NCBI GenBank assembly: GCA_033060915.1
Contig: CM065388.1
Location: 32,946,501-33,010,500 of the forward strand
DNA from: Euryodendron excelsum
Lineage: Eukaryota > Streptophyta > Magnoliopsida > Ericales > Pentaphylacaceae
DNA length: 64,000 nt
Direction of reading: 5' to 3'
Both the position numbers and the translations under genes were made by a program. A model generated the notes under the pieces. It did not search any database. It worked only from the letters and a program-made list of their open reading frames with translations, and was not told the DNA's origin. How positions within the stretch are numbered: the stretch's first letter is position 1; each line of letters opens with the position of its first letter. Shown here in pieces: positions 1-10,884 of the stretch.

Positions 1-1409
1 TTAACTTGTCCACTTTTATCCACTTTCAATTTTAAAAACCAAATTTTTAAAATTGTTTTAAAAGAAAAACATGCATTTTTTCCATATTATCCTGTATGAA
101 GTTTGTCATCCACATACTTTTGCATCTTTGTTTTGTAGGTGTGCTTTGTATTTACAATATTATTTTATTAACTACCATGCATGAATGTGATGAATAGGAT
201 GAATGGGAGTTGTTCGGCTCTTTCCTCCACTTTAAAAAATCATACACACACTGCACGTGCATTTGTATTCTGCATACTTGTATTTTTACCTTGATATGAC
301 CCTTTTAGTTAGAAAGGGGGAACGGTATATTGGTTGTGGGCAAGATGCTATGTCAGTTTCTTCGCCTACGGCCTCTTGATGGTTCCCCTGCTCGGATCAC
401 CAACCGATCATGGCACCACCTCGGGGAGTGGGCCTAAGTTTGAAGATCCGGGGACCGAGCCTTTTTAGGACGCATTAGTCAACCCTTAACCTCATGCTCA
501 TATAGACACCTTGCATAGCCGAGCCTCTGCTGGATTTAAGACACGCGCACCATTTTCAAAACCATGGAGGAAAGGGCGACTGCTCTTACTTTTATTTATA
601 CCTATTTATTCCTGTTGTTATAATGACTATACTCTTACTGTTAGAATGCCTGTCTAATTGCTCATACATGCATATTTACTTCAACTGTATTCTCTTTCCT
701 TATACTCTATGCATCCATTTTCATGCATTTTATATTCCATGTTAAGACGAGAGTTCTAAGTAACTCAAGTCGCTGCATTCTCATGCATATGATCAACCCA
801 AAGAGAGTAACATCTAGTTTACTCTCCCTTGCATTAAACCTACCCAAACCCTAAGGGTTCCCATGTAACCCTAAGGACTCATGACATGCGCATCAATTTA
901 TTCCATAAGAGGGGCCCCAATCCCTCTATGCTCACAGAGATAGGATTGCCAAAAAGACAAGGGGCAATCAGTAAACAAGGTTTCTCAGCGATTTCATCAA
1001 CACCAAATTCAGAGAAGGCGAATCTGAAAACTCAAGAGTAGTTTAGGACTTCTTATGTAAAACTAGATAGGTGTAACCCCAAGGAAAAATGTTCCCCGTC
1101 CCCCTGTTAAAATGTATTCCAATTCTTTTGTATCGTAAACCCAAAGTTAAAATGTATTTCTATATTTTCCTCGAGCAAATGGATGGATGAATATATTGAT
1201 AGATGAATATGTGAATGGATGAACTTCCCCACTTAATGGTCAGGTATCTGCATACATGGGCAAATCCCCTATCTTTGAGAAGTGAGCTAATTCACCATGT
1301 TTAGCTTGCCTCCTAAAAGAAGGGCACCCTAGGGCATGCATTGCATAGAACTCTCCAAGAACCCAACTCCAACTTGCAACTGTTGTCCTTATTTTTATAG
1401 GTAAGAGAA
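1..1409 (+). other. Leader (5' untranslated part) of E0
   Basis: This stretch holds no convincing gene. It matches the E2 leaders block by block: the TTTTGTAG/GTG acceptor-like site near 125-145, a short segment on a disrupted GAAAGGGGGAACGGTATATTGG block near 312, a hairpin at 803-826, and a T-rich tract ending in an acceptor-like TTTTTATAG at about 1400. The tract is followed directly by GTAAGAG, so acceptor and donor consensus touch each other. The PBS itself lies outside the window. Confidence 0.7.
803..826 (+). other. Conserved leader hairpin, E0 copy
   Basis: GAGAGTAA at 803-810 pairs with TTACTCTC at 819-826 across an 8-nt loop. The E2 copies at 20680-20703 and 39706-39729 have GAGAGTGAC pairing with GTCACTCTC. 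One G-C pair is therefore replaced by A-T while pairing is kept. Confidence 0.55.
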
Positions 1410-1553
1410 ATGAATACTAGTCCAATATCTTCCGTATTAGTGAAGGCCATGGTTCACAAGCTTCAGGAGAATATACCGTTGGAAAGTAGGAATGTTAGTA
1501 GAGGCACCCTATGCAACCCACTTGTCATAATTCCAGCAGGGACAACTTATACC
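1410..1553 (+). pseudogene. Fragment of an E0 reading frame cut by solo LTR S0
   Basis: An ATG at 1410 opens 48 codons (starting MNTSPISS) that run straight into the S0 LTR at 1554. Past the LTR and the duplicated ATACC the same frame stays open from 3311 to a TGA at about 3436, so one frame of about 90 codons was split by the insertion. I do not recognise the protein. Its position between leader and protease would be that of Gag, but the gag core seen in E2 is absent. It may be what is left of Gag after an internal deletion. Confidence 0.4.
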
Positions 1554-3305
1554 TGTCGTGCCCAAATTTTTTACACTCGAGGAATACACACACAAGTAGG
1601 AAAAACACTGTACTCTCTCGTTAGAACTCATCCTCCTACAAGAATGAGTGCGACTAGGTTTGAATGGAAAATTGGGGCCACCAGGCCATTTTTTGGCTTG
1701 ATGCCACTACTAGTGGCGCCATCCAGTTAGGAAAGTTTTAAGGTCAGCAAACAACTTATCTTGAGAAGATTTGGGCACTTATACTAGTAACTACCATGCA
1801 ATTTTTAGCTTGGCTTCACTAGGAGTGACTCCGGAAGGTCCGAGAAAGTTTCAAGGGACCTGGAATGGCCTGAGAGGTCAAAAAAGGATAGGAACACTTA
1901 AAACAGTGTCTTGAAGGTAGTAGACTTGAAAAAGGCTGGCAAGATTTGTCAAAATGGTTGACCGAGCCATTAGGGGCAAAACGGTCCACTAGATCGAAGA
2001 ACTACCGGGATGGACTCGGAATGTCCCAGAAGAACATTCGAGGCTTGTAAACATTATTTAGAATGTTCCAGGAGGTTACTGAGTTGATACCCAAAGCCGA
2101 TGTGGTCGAAAAAGGCGACCGGCCTACCAGGGGCAAAACGGTCATTTTGCCCCGAGTTTGTCGGAATTGACTTGGAATTATCCAAAAAGATAAAGAAAGG
2201 TCGAGGATACTATAAAAAGCATTCTCGGGAGGTTACCGGTTTAATACCTAGAGCCGGTGTGGTCCCTAGGGCGTTCGGATGCCTAAGGCCAAAATGGTCA
2301 TCTTGACCGAAAAGTCTCGGAATTGGCCCGAAACTGACTAGAAGGCACCCAATCATGCCGGATTACTTTTAAGACGATCCTGGAAGGGTAGACTTACCGT
2401 TCTGAAGATTTAGGTATTATCTTGAGAAACGTGCCGAAAATGGTCGTAGGAGCAGTTTGGTCATTATTCACTGAAGTGGGCTAGCAGGCACCAGTGTTGA
2501 CCTGGGTTTTAAGTGCTTCTGCCACTCTGACGGAGGTCCCGTGATACAGGGGTTTGTTGGTAGTTCCCTATATTGACATGTTTGCGAGTATTTCCACTAC
2601 TCTAACGGTTGATATGTTTATGAGTACTTTAGCTACTCTGACAGTTCGCGATCATTCTCGAGAAACTGCTAAAGGGACTTAGCGCTTGAGAAGTCAACTT
2701 TCTCAAAAGGCGTGCTGAAATGGACATTTCTGCATTGGCAGGCTAGCTGGCATCGAAGGTGGATCGTTCTACCATCTCGGGGACTTAGAGTCATATCCCC
2801 GTCGACAAGTTTGAAGGGACTTATCATTTCAAAGAGACTTTCTTTAGAAAACGTGCCAGATTGGATAGAATTACCATCTCGAGGAATCAGCTTTCTCGAG
2901 AGAGGGATTGGAATTGGAATTGGAATTGGAATTGGAAAAAGGAATTGGAAAGGGGCCTTACTGTTTTCGAAAAGACGTGTCTATTGGATTAGAAAGGGGA
3001 CTTACCGTCTTCGGAAAGACGTGCCTATTGGTAATGGAAGGGGAACTTACCGTCTTTGGAAAGATGAGCCTAATTTGGATTTGGAAAGGGGACTTACCGT
3101 CTTCAAAAAGACGTGCCTACGGGATCGGATTGAATAATGCCTACAAGGGCATTTTGGTTACTTTGCCTTTATTTGGGCCTGGTGGACCCCGCGAAGCGAT
3201 GGATAGACTAGATTAGGACTAGAATTCTAGAATATTCCATAGTTTCTTGAAAACAAGTCTGTACAGATTGTAGACTGCCGAGCGGTCAAAAATGGGGTGC
3301 TTACA
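1554..3305 (-). mobile_element. S0: solo LTR, minus orientation, internally deleted
   Basis: It starts TGTCGTGCCC and ends GGTGCTTACA, the ends of the minus-strand LTRs in this window. It is flanked by a perfect 5-bp duplication ATACC (1549-1553 and 3306-3310), so it is a solo LTR, not part of a larger element. It is only 1752 bp long against about 5 kb for its relatives. The sequence jumps near 1672 from the LTR end to the third palindrome, so about 3.2 kb with the TATA box and the C-poor block are gone. The remaining right part keeps the 150-bp repeats, the antisense TATAAAAAG (2211-2219) and the 47-bp repeat block. Confidence 0.9.
2905..3125. repeat. GGAATT run and 47-bp type repeats in S0
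   Basis: A GGAATT hexamer run near 2908-2950 is followed by about four units that each hold CGTCTTCGGAAAGACG or a variant, a short self-complementary motif (CGTCTT pairing with AAGACG). It is the same block as 15645-15930 on the other strand. The frames coding runs of Glu-Leu here are products of the hexamer. Confidence 0.75.
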
Positions 3306-3506
3306 ATACCCTAGAGGAACCTGAATACCAAGACCATTCCTTCCTAACCATGCAATCTCACCAACCCGACATGAACCTAACCATAGAAACCTCACCTAAC
3401 CCCCCCTCATTATTGCCTTGTCCTTACTCCGTTGTTTGAACCTGAACCTATGGTCGCTGTGGCTAGGCCTAAACCTTAAGCCAATAGCCAAGGAGTCGTA
3501 TAACCT
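3306..3506 (+). other. E0 segment between solo LTR and protease frame
   Basis: Pro/Ser-rich coding-like sequence with stops in every frame. The first 130 bp continue the frame cut at 1553. A frame change then precedes the protease frame, with a TAA near 3477. Confidence 0.35.
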
Positions 3507-4306
3507 ATGTTACCCCTAGTCTTGCCAAAGAAACCAATTGTGCCCACCACCTTACCCGTCCTCACCAACCCTTCACCTATGGTAATCCCTTTGCCTATAA
3601 ACCGAAGGATAACTCTTCCCATTGTAAACCAACAACCAATATTCAGTCTTCATAGTATCCTATGGAATTACCCACCTAATAAGGGCACCGGAGAGCCCGT
3701 AACAGAAATAGCAGGGATGACTCGGTCAGGGCGACTCTACACCTTTGCTGAAGTGGAAAGAAAAAGGAAAGGGAAGGATAAAGAGGGAGAAAGCTCCAAC
3801 CAACCGACAGATCAAGAGATGTCAGAATTCACCAAAGCTCTAGGAAAGGTCAACTACAATATCATGGAACAACTTAGAAAAGCCCCAGCCCATATTTCGA
3901 TGTTAGGCTTGTTGCTCACTTCTGAAGTACATCGAGATGCTTTGATGAAGATCCTCAAGGATGCTTATATGCCTGAGCGTTTCACGCCAGATAACCTATA
4001 TAACATGGTGAGCCTTATCAATGCCCCAAACATCATTACCTTCTTCGATGACAAGATTCCTGCTAACGAAACAGGCCATACCCGGGCTCTGCATATTGCT
4101 GTAAGAACAAGAGGAAAAATGGTAGCCAAAGTATTGATAGATAATGGGTCGACTTTGAATGTGTGCTTGTATTCTACCCTAGAAAGGCTTGGAATTGACC
4201 AAACTTATTTGAAGAACAGCAATATGGTCATTCGTGCCTTTGATGGTTCTCGGAGGGAAGCTATAGGGGAAATTGAAATGCCCATTGAGATAGGACTAGT
4301 AACCTT
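3507..4306 (+). pseudogene. Retropepsin (aspartic protease) region of a Ty3/gypsy polyprotein, truncated by E1
   Basis: This is the only part of a pol gene in the window. The frame from ATG 3507 is open for about 266 codons up to the E1 insertion; the apparent continuation to 4427 is LTR sequence. The first third is Pro-rich, followed by a Lys/Glu-rich linker. At residues about 205-235 lies a retropepsin core: RTRGKMVAKVLIDNGS, then LNVCLYSTLERLGI. The catalytic triad reads DNGS rather than DTGA or DSGA, a form I recall from other plant Tat-lineage proteases. The flap-like FDGSRREAIGEIEM follows. In the family this protease cleaves Gag-Pol inside the particle. The reverse transcriptase would come next but is replaced by the LTR of E1. 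The ATG is merely the first in the frame; the original start lies upstream. Confidence 0.8.
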
Positions 4307-7300
4307 TGTTGCACCTAGATTTTTTGCACTCGAGGAATATATACAAGCGAGAAAAATGATGTACTCTCTCGTTAGAACTCATCCTCCTAGAAGAATGAGT
4401 GCAACTAGGTTTGAATTGAAAACTTAATTTGAATAAAGAGCTTTTGGAAAAAGTTTGGAGTCGCCACCTAACGTGATTAAGGTGAGTTAGGTCACCTAAA
4501 AACTAAGCATAATCGGAAGACTATACTTCGGGTTTTCGAAAAACAATTTTGAAAAACAGGTTATTTAGCAACCTTTAGAAAATATTAAGCCCTTTTTTGA
4601 AAAATAACTCCAATTTGGTCTTTGAAAACAGTGATCCTAGGTTCGGAGGTTGGTTACGTGTAGGGAAGACGCACTAAGCCATCACCCTACCCCGCCCTTG
4701 TGGTACCTACATGTCTATGTACACTAGATTCACCTATGAGAATCTTCAACTAACAAATGTTCAATCCTATCCACTTTAGAAAAAGAATGTTTAAAAAAAC
4801 ATGATGCATGATATGCAAGTGCAAGAAAAGAAAGTTGGAAAATAGATTTGGAAAGACATTTGAAAAGAAATTGATTTGATTTAAAAAGAAATTTGAAAAG
4901 ATAGATTTGAAATTGGAGAGTTTTAGAAATTGGAAATAAAAATTTAGAATTAGAAGTTTGAAATAGATCATGGAATTAGAAACTTGAAGAAGATTGTACA
5001 ATTGGAGATTTGAAAGAAATTGTGACCACACCCATGAGGATTGCTTACTTATCCTTTTGGAGGAATCAAGTCCGTCGTAGTTCGGACAAGTGTCCGATAG
5101 AAAATAGAAGATTTGATTGGAAGAATTAAATTTTGATTTGGAATTTGAATTGGAAGATTAGGAAATCAGGATTGAACTTAGACCAAGAATTGAACTTGAA
5201 TGAGGATTTAACCTTGGAAGAGAACTTGGACTAGGTTTGGAAAGATAGAACTTTGGGAAACCTAGACTTAGGAAATATGAGATTTAGGAAAGACTTGAGG
5301 TTTAAGAAAGATTTGACTTAAATGTTTGACTTAGAAGATTAGGGAAATATTGGATTTAGGAAAGTGTCATTTTAGAAAAGTTCTGTTTTAGGAAAGTTTC
5401 AACTTAGGAAAGTTTTGGTTTAGGAAAGTTTTCAAATTAGGAAAGTTTTGTTTTAGGAAAAATTTCGAATTAGGAAAGTTTCAACTTAGGAAAGTTTTAG
5501 ATTAAGAAAGTTTCATTTTAAGAAAGGTTTTGAAATAGGAAATGTTTCGTTTTAAGAAAGTATTGGAATTGGAAAGTTTTGAATTTAGAATGTTTTGAAG
5601 TAGGGAAGTTTTGAAAGTAAGAAAGTTTTGAGTTTAGAAAAATTTTAGATTTAGAAAGATTTGAAGTTTAGGGAAGTTTAGAATTTTAGAAAGTTTAAGA
5701 TTTAGAAAGGTCAGGATTAGGAAAGATTTAGAAGCTTAAAGTTTAAGAAAAGATTGAAACGTTTAAGTTTTGGAAATGTAAGATTTAGGAAAGTATGAGA
5801 TTAGGAAGGAGTGGATTTAAGAAAGATTTGGAGTTGGAAGGATTGAGATTCCTATTTTCTAAAACAAGGGATTGGATTTTGTTTCTAAAAAGAGGTGTTT
5901 TGATTTTGTTTCCAAAAATGGAGGATAGGAACTAGTTTCCGAAATGGGAGATTGTATTTGGTTTCCTAAAGAAAAAATTGGATTTGGCTTCCTAAAGGGG
6001 AGTTTGGATTTGGTATGGATTTGGAAGGATGAAGTTTTGGAAATCCTAGATTTTGAAGACTATAGTTTTGACGTAGAAAAGGGGTTTTGGAAACTTATGA
6101 TTTAGGTGTAAAAAGGAGATTTTAGAAACCTAGGTTTTGAGGCTAGGTTGGAAATCATGTTTTGGGCAAGAACCTTAGGGTTTCCAAATTGTTGGCTCTA
6201 TGGCTTAACTTTGACTCTAAGAAAGAGACTCTTGGAAGGTGAGTTTATAGAAACGAAGATTTTTGGAAAGAGATCCTCAAAGAAGTTTTTAGGAAGGGAT
6301 TTAGAAAGAGTTTTTAGGAAGGGATTTTGGAAAGTAAAACTTTGAGAGAGTTTTTTGGAAAGAGAGGTTTTGGAAGGAGATCTTAAAAAGGAGTTTTTGA
6401 AAAGCAAATTTTGAAAAGGGAGTTTTGGGAAAGTGGTTTTTGGAAAGAGTTTTTCTAGGAAGGAGACCTAAGGAGTATTTTTCGAAAGTGAATTTCGAAG
6501 CAAGCGTTTTGGAAAGGAGTTTTGAGGAAAGTGAGTTTTGTGAAGGGAAGTTTTAGAAAACAATTTTGGAAAGGAATTTTGAAAAGGAGATTGAAGAGAA
6601 TTTTTAGAAGGTGTATTAGAAAAAGGGATTTTTTAGAAAGAGAGATTTGAAAAGAGAGTTTTTAGAAAGTATATAAAATATCTCACTTTCCTAAAGCGAT
6701 TCTAACCATAGGAAGATTAGAAGCACTTTAAGATAGTGTTTTTGAAAACAACGAGGATTTGAAAATATGAACCGTATTAATCACTTTAAATATAACACTT
6801 TCCTAAAGCAACCCTAGCCATGGAAAGGCAAGAATTACCTTAGGATTGTGGTTTTGAAAATAAGTTTTGAAAAAGAAGATTTTGATGCAAGTTTTGAAAA
6901 CAGTTTTGATGCAAGCTTTTGAAAACGAGTTTGAAAATGAATTTTGGAAGAATGTAAGATCATGATATGCACAATGCAAGTTGGGGTTGTGAACATACAA
7001 GGTTAAGGCTTCACCACATAATCAAGGGGGCCGAACTCACGTGGTCTCCGATTAGGCTAAAAGAAAGCCCCCGACACAGTGACCCTCCAATAGCCTAATC
7101 CTACACATGGACCGGGAAGTCACTTGTTTCAAGCATGCAAGAAGGGGGGGGGGGGGAAGAAGATGGAGGATTAAAATAGAAGAAAACCCAAGTGGGTTAG
7201 GAGAGAGAACAGAGGGGAAGATGCATAAACGTAAATAGGGAGCCTACCTTGTGTCTTCTTTATTTTGCTTTGTTTTGTGCACTTTGTTTTTCTTGCTTTG

Positions 7301-7565
7301 ATTTGGTCTTCGCTTCAGCCTTTGTCTTGATCCTTGAATGCTTTAGTTTGCAACACTTCAAGTCTTCAATAGAGGCTTTGGAGGCTAGTGTATCAGTGTA
7401 TGAGAGTGTGTATTAGTGTATAGGAGGCTAGGGTTTGTGTATAGAGGCTAGGGTTTAGAGAACCTAAAGGAGACTAGGGTTTTGGGAGGCTACGAGCTTT
7501 GTGCATCAAAAAGTAGGGTTTTTAGACTGAGTTTGCAGACCTCTTTCACACTGGAGGAGGCTCTG

Positions 7566-7573
7566 TATTTATA
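7566..7573 (-). promoter_or_regulatory. TATA box of the E1 LTR
   Basis: TATAAATA on the minus strand, 14 bp from the nearest palindrome. The same arrangement occurs at 35521, 43548, 54419 and 60612. Transcription would run leftward. Confidence 0.7.
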
Positions 7574-7587
7574 GACAGAGGATGAAC

Positions 7588-7687
7588 CTGGCGCCTGTTG
7601 CAGTGGCACCAGGCAACAAAATACATTGGCGCCACTCCTAGTGGCGCCAGACCATTGTTTGGCTTGGCGCCACTAGTAGTGGTGCCA
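7588..7687. promoter_or_regulatory. Three 23-bp palindromes upstream of the E1 LTR TATA box
   Basis: Sites at 7588-7612 (degenerate), 7627-7649 and 7665-7687. Each has two 10-bp arms close to TGGCGCCACT and AGTGGCGCCA around a 3-bp spacer. The spacing is about 40 bp start to start. Two more such sites stand before the antisense gene at 9414-9475. Confidence 0.75.
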
Positions 7688-9215
7688 AACACTTAGGAAA
7701 GCTTTTAAGTTGGCAAACAACGTATCTTTAGAAGATTTGGGCGCCTGTACTAGTGACTACCATGTAATTTTTAGCCTGGTTTCACTAAGAGTGACTCCAG
7801 AGGGTCCGAGAAGGATTTAAGGGGACCGGGAATGGCCCGAAAGGCTGAAAAAGGGCAGCAACCCATAGAATAGGGTCTCGGGTGGTAATGGACTTGAAAA
7901 AGCATGTCAGGGTTTGTTAGAGGGGTTGACCGGGCCATTGGAGGCAAAACGGTCAATCGGGCTGGAAAGCTACCATGATGGACTCAGAATGTCTCGGAAG
8001 AAGACTCGAGATTTGGAAAAAATATTTAGAATGTACCCAAACATTGTTGGTATGATACCCAGAGCCGGTGTGGTTGGAAAAGGCGACCAGTCCACCAAGG
8101 ACAAAATGGTCATTCTGCACCGGGTTTGCTAGAATCGACTCGGAATGATCCGAAAAGATAATGGAAGGTTGAGACTACTATAAAAAGCATTCTCTAGAGA
8201 TTACCGGTTTGATACCCAGAGCCGGTGTGGTTCCCGGGGTGTTCGGATGCCTTGGGCCAAAATAGTCATCTTAATTGGAAAGTCTCGAAATTGACCTGAA
8301 ACTAACTAGAAGGCACCTAATCATGCCAGATTGCTTTGAAGACAATCTTGTAAGGGTGTACTTACCGTTCTAAGGACTTAGGTATGTTCTCAAGAAATGT
8401 GCTGAAAAATGGCCCTAGGGGCAGTTTGGTCATTTTTTACCGAAGTGGGCTAGTAGGCATCAATGTTGACTTGGGTTTTGAGTGTTTCCGCCACTCTGAC
8501 GGCTGTCTCGTGACACAGGGTTTGTTGGCAATTCCCTATATCGACTTGTTTGCGTGTATTTTCGCTACTCTGACGGTTACGATGTTTGCGAGTACTTCTG
8601 CTACTCTGACGGTTCACGATCATTCCCGAGACTGCCTGATCTCAAGAAGCTGCTAAAGGGACTTAGCGCCTGAGGAATCAAATTTCTTGGAAGGCATACC
8701 GAAACGGACATTTCTACATTGTCGGGCTAGCAATCGCCAAAGGTGGACCATTCTAGCATCTAGGGGACTTAAGGTTTCCTCCCAGTCGACGGGTTTGAAA
8801 GGACTTACCATTCATAAGGAACTTTCTTTGAAAAACATGCCGAAAAGGATAGACTTACTGTCTTGAGGAATCAACTTTCTCGAGAGAGGGATTGGAATTG
8901 GAATTGGAAAAGGGGACTTACCATCTTCAAGAAGACGCGCCTACGAGATTGGAAAGGGACTTACTGTCTTCGGGAAGATGAGCCTATGGGATTGGAAGGC
9001 GACTTACCGTCTTCGGAAAGATGTGCCTATGGGATTGGACCGAATAACACCCACAAGGGCATTTTGGTCATTTTACCTCTATTTGGGCCTGGTGGGCCCA
9101 CGAAGCGATGAATTGACTGGATTAGGACTAGAATTCTAGAATATGTCCATGTTGACTTGAACTGAAGTCTAGACGGACTGCAGACTGCCGAGCGGTCAAA
9201 AATGGGGTGCTTATA

Positions 9216-9234
9216 GTTGCCCCTCTTTTTATGT
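9216..9234 (-). other. Polypurine tract of E1
   Basis: The minus strand reads ATAAAAAGAGGGGCAAC directly before the LTR. It matches the tracts of E2 (33688-33708 and 52428-52445) and E3 (62246-62263). In this family it primes plus-strand DNA synthesis. Confidence 0.8.
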
Positions 9235-9678
9235 CTTCACTTGTCGAAAATAGAAAACGATAGAGTAAGAGTCTCATGTTGACCGTGAGGCGGTCGGAGG
9301 GACGGACTTTGAAAATTTTGGAAGACCAGATTGTAGAAACGAATATTGGGCCCAAAGGCCTTTGAAATCAAGTTTTGGCGAGAAAAAGGGCAAAGCAACC
9401 AGGAATTGGCAACTAGCGCCACTAGTAGTGGTGCCTTTGGGAAGAAATAGCTTGGCGCCACTACTAGTGGTGCTAGGCTTAAGATCAAAACCAGAAAACT
9501 TTCTGGTTCGAACACTTATGGGAATGTGAAGAGTTTGTGAAAAATCAAGGGGCATTGTGAGGAAACTGACTTAGACATTGAATGAGCATCTCTTAGGGAC
9601 CACGGGAGATTGCCGGAAGTAGACGCTGTCGCCGAAAAAGTCGCCGAAAGAGAAGATTTCACTAGAGAACTCCAAGAG
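9235..9678 (+). other. Promoter and first-exon region of the antisense gene in E1
   Basis: Palindromes at 9414-9436 and 9453-9475 are followed by a perfect 9-bp hairpin near 9488 (AACCAGAAA / TTTCTGGTT), then by a segment ending where E3 has a splice donor (CAAAAG/GTGAGT at 62711). Here the donor is changed to GAG/ATGAGT at 9679, so it is lost. This segment lies on the strand opposite to E1. Confidence 0.5.
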
Positions 9679-10658
9679 ATGAGTTTTTGAGTTTATGCGG
9701 ATTTTGATGTGTAAAATTCTGTTTGAACCATGTGAATAGTAGAAATTGATGTCTTGATATGTTTTGAACACTGTGGTAAAGTTATTTTTGCATTTTTGGT
9801 GCTTGTTTGATTGAATTTGAGTGTTTTTACATGTTTATGTGAAAGGGGTCTCTGCAGGAATTGGGGGTTTATCCCTACAGCTTTTGACATTGAGCTTTTC
9901 GACTAGATTTTTATACCGTGTGGCTTAGAAAAATGTGTTTAACAACCGTGTGAGGTTTCGTGATTTCTTTTGAAAACTTTTTGAATTTTTTATTTCTTCA
10001 AAAATAGAAAAAGACTTAGAAAAAATAGAAAAAATGGAGAAAATTGAGGAAGTGATGAAATTAGTAGAGTTTAAAATTTAGAAAAATGTAGGAATATTTG
10101 AGAAAACATTTCAAATGATTTTGAGAAATTTTAGGATAATTTTAAAAACCATTGATTTCTTGAAAAATAAAATAAGCCTTTTGAGGAGTTTGGAATTTTG
10201 AAAAGTGTGCGAGGGTGTTGGTGCTATGTGATTGTGATGTTGTAGGGTGCATGGTTTGTGTTTTGTGTTGATATTGTGAGTGTGGTAGGGACCGCTTTTA
10301 AACAATACTCTGCCAAAATTTTTAGAAATCAGGGAAACAATTGGAAAAGGTTTTGAAATAAAATCTTTTTGAAAGAAAAAGACAGAAAACCCTTGAAATT
10401 TTAGAAAACTCATTTTAACTCAAAGTTGAAAAATCAAAATGTGTAGGAAATTTATTTTGACATATGAGTGGAATTGTAAAATCAAAATGTGTAGGAAGTT
10501 CATTTGGCTTATTATTTGAAATCTTTTTATATTTTTTTGTTTACTTGTTGTTTGTTTTTATTACTTATTTATTTATTTTATTATTATTTTTCTTCCACTT
10601 TTATTTTCTTATGCATATACCATATATTAACACCTCTTACCTTGGCTTACCTTTTTAG
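9679..10658 (+). other. Decayed intron 1 of the antisense gene in E1
   Basis: AT-rich sequence aligning with the intron at 62711-63588. The acceptor CTTTTTAG ends at 10658 and is kept; the donor is not. The ORF-like frames here are low-complexity T/A-rich sequence. Confidence 0.5.
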
Positions 10659-10659
10659 G

Positions 10660-10884
10660 ACGGCAGATACGGGTGATGATGGTTCTGAGAGGAGATGTCG
10701 CTCTGGGAAGGTGGCTCTGACGAATTCTGTCAGCAGTTCCAGTCGATCCAAGGGTAGTCCCAAATCAGCTAGCAGGGCATTTTCTAGCCAGGATGGAAGG
10801 GGGAGTAGGCCTCCAGTTGACCCTTTCGCTCCAGTTGAGCCAGCCTTCGAGGATGAGATGGACGCCAAGATTTCTCACTTTTGA
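10660..10884 (+). pseudogene. N-terminal remnant of the antisense PMD gene in E1
   Basis: The frame aligns with the starts at 32350 (minus), 51090 (minus) and 63590 (plus): the conserved DDGSERR, a Ser/Arg-rich stretch with SSSRSKGS, then PPVDPFAPVEPAFED. The start codon is changed to ACG at 10660. After about 75 codons homology stops (TGA near 10882), and the plant mobile domain itself is missing. Only the basic, Ser-rich tail before the domain is left, so no function remains. Confidence 0.7.

Larger units (their letters stand above)
1..4306 (+). mobile_element. E0: remnant of a plus-strand Tat/Ogre-like LTR retrotransposon
   Basis: The first 1.4 kb align by eye, in the same order and strand, with the leaders of the two E2 internals (19.8-21.3 kb and 38.8-40.3 kb), so this is the internal part of an element whose 5' LTR lies left of the window. 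It continues into a retropepsin reading frame and stops where E1 is inserted at 4307. The gag core seen in E2 is missing between leader and protease. A solo LTR at 1554-3305 interrupts it. As the host of two later insertions it is the oldest layer visible here. Confidence 0.8.
4307..9215 (-). mobile_element. 3' LTR of E1
   Basis: It is 4909 bp, from TGTTGCACC to GTGCTTATA (a decayed TTACA). The + strand shows, in order: the LTR end with CTCGAGGAATA, a C-poor block (about 4800-6720), CACGTG at about 7035, a G13 run (7144-7156), AGGGTTT motifs, TATA (7566-7573), three palindromes (7588-7687), the 150-bp repeats with a TATAAAAAG (8179-8187), and three 47-bp type units (about 8910-9040). The polypurine tract follows at 9216, which marks it as the 3' LTR of a minus element and not a solo LTR. 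Confidence 0.9.

Noticed and set aside
2908..3216. Frames coding Glu-Leu repeats and Arg/Gly-rich products
   Set aside because: Products of the GGAATT run and the 47-bp units; no start or codon pattern supports a gene.
7144..7156. G-quadruplex site
   Set aside because: A single G13 run, variable in other LTRs; no set of four separated G tracts was seen.
7430..7480. Interstitial telomere repeat
   Set aside because: AGGGTTT words are spaced irregularly with other sequence between; better seen as telo-box-like motifs.
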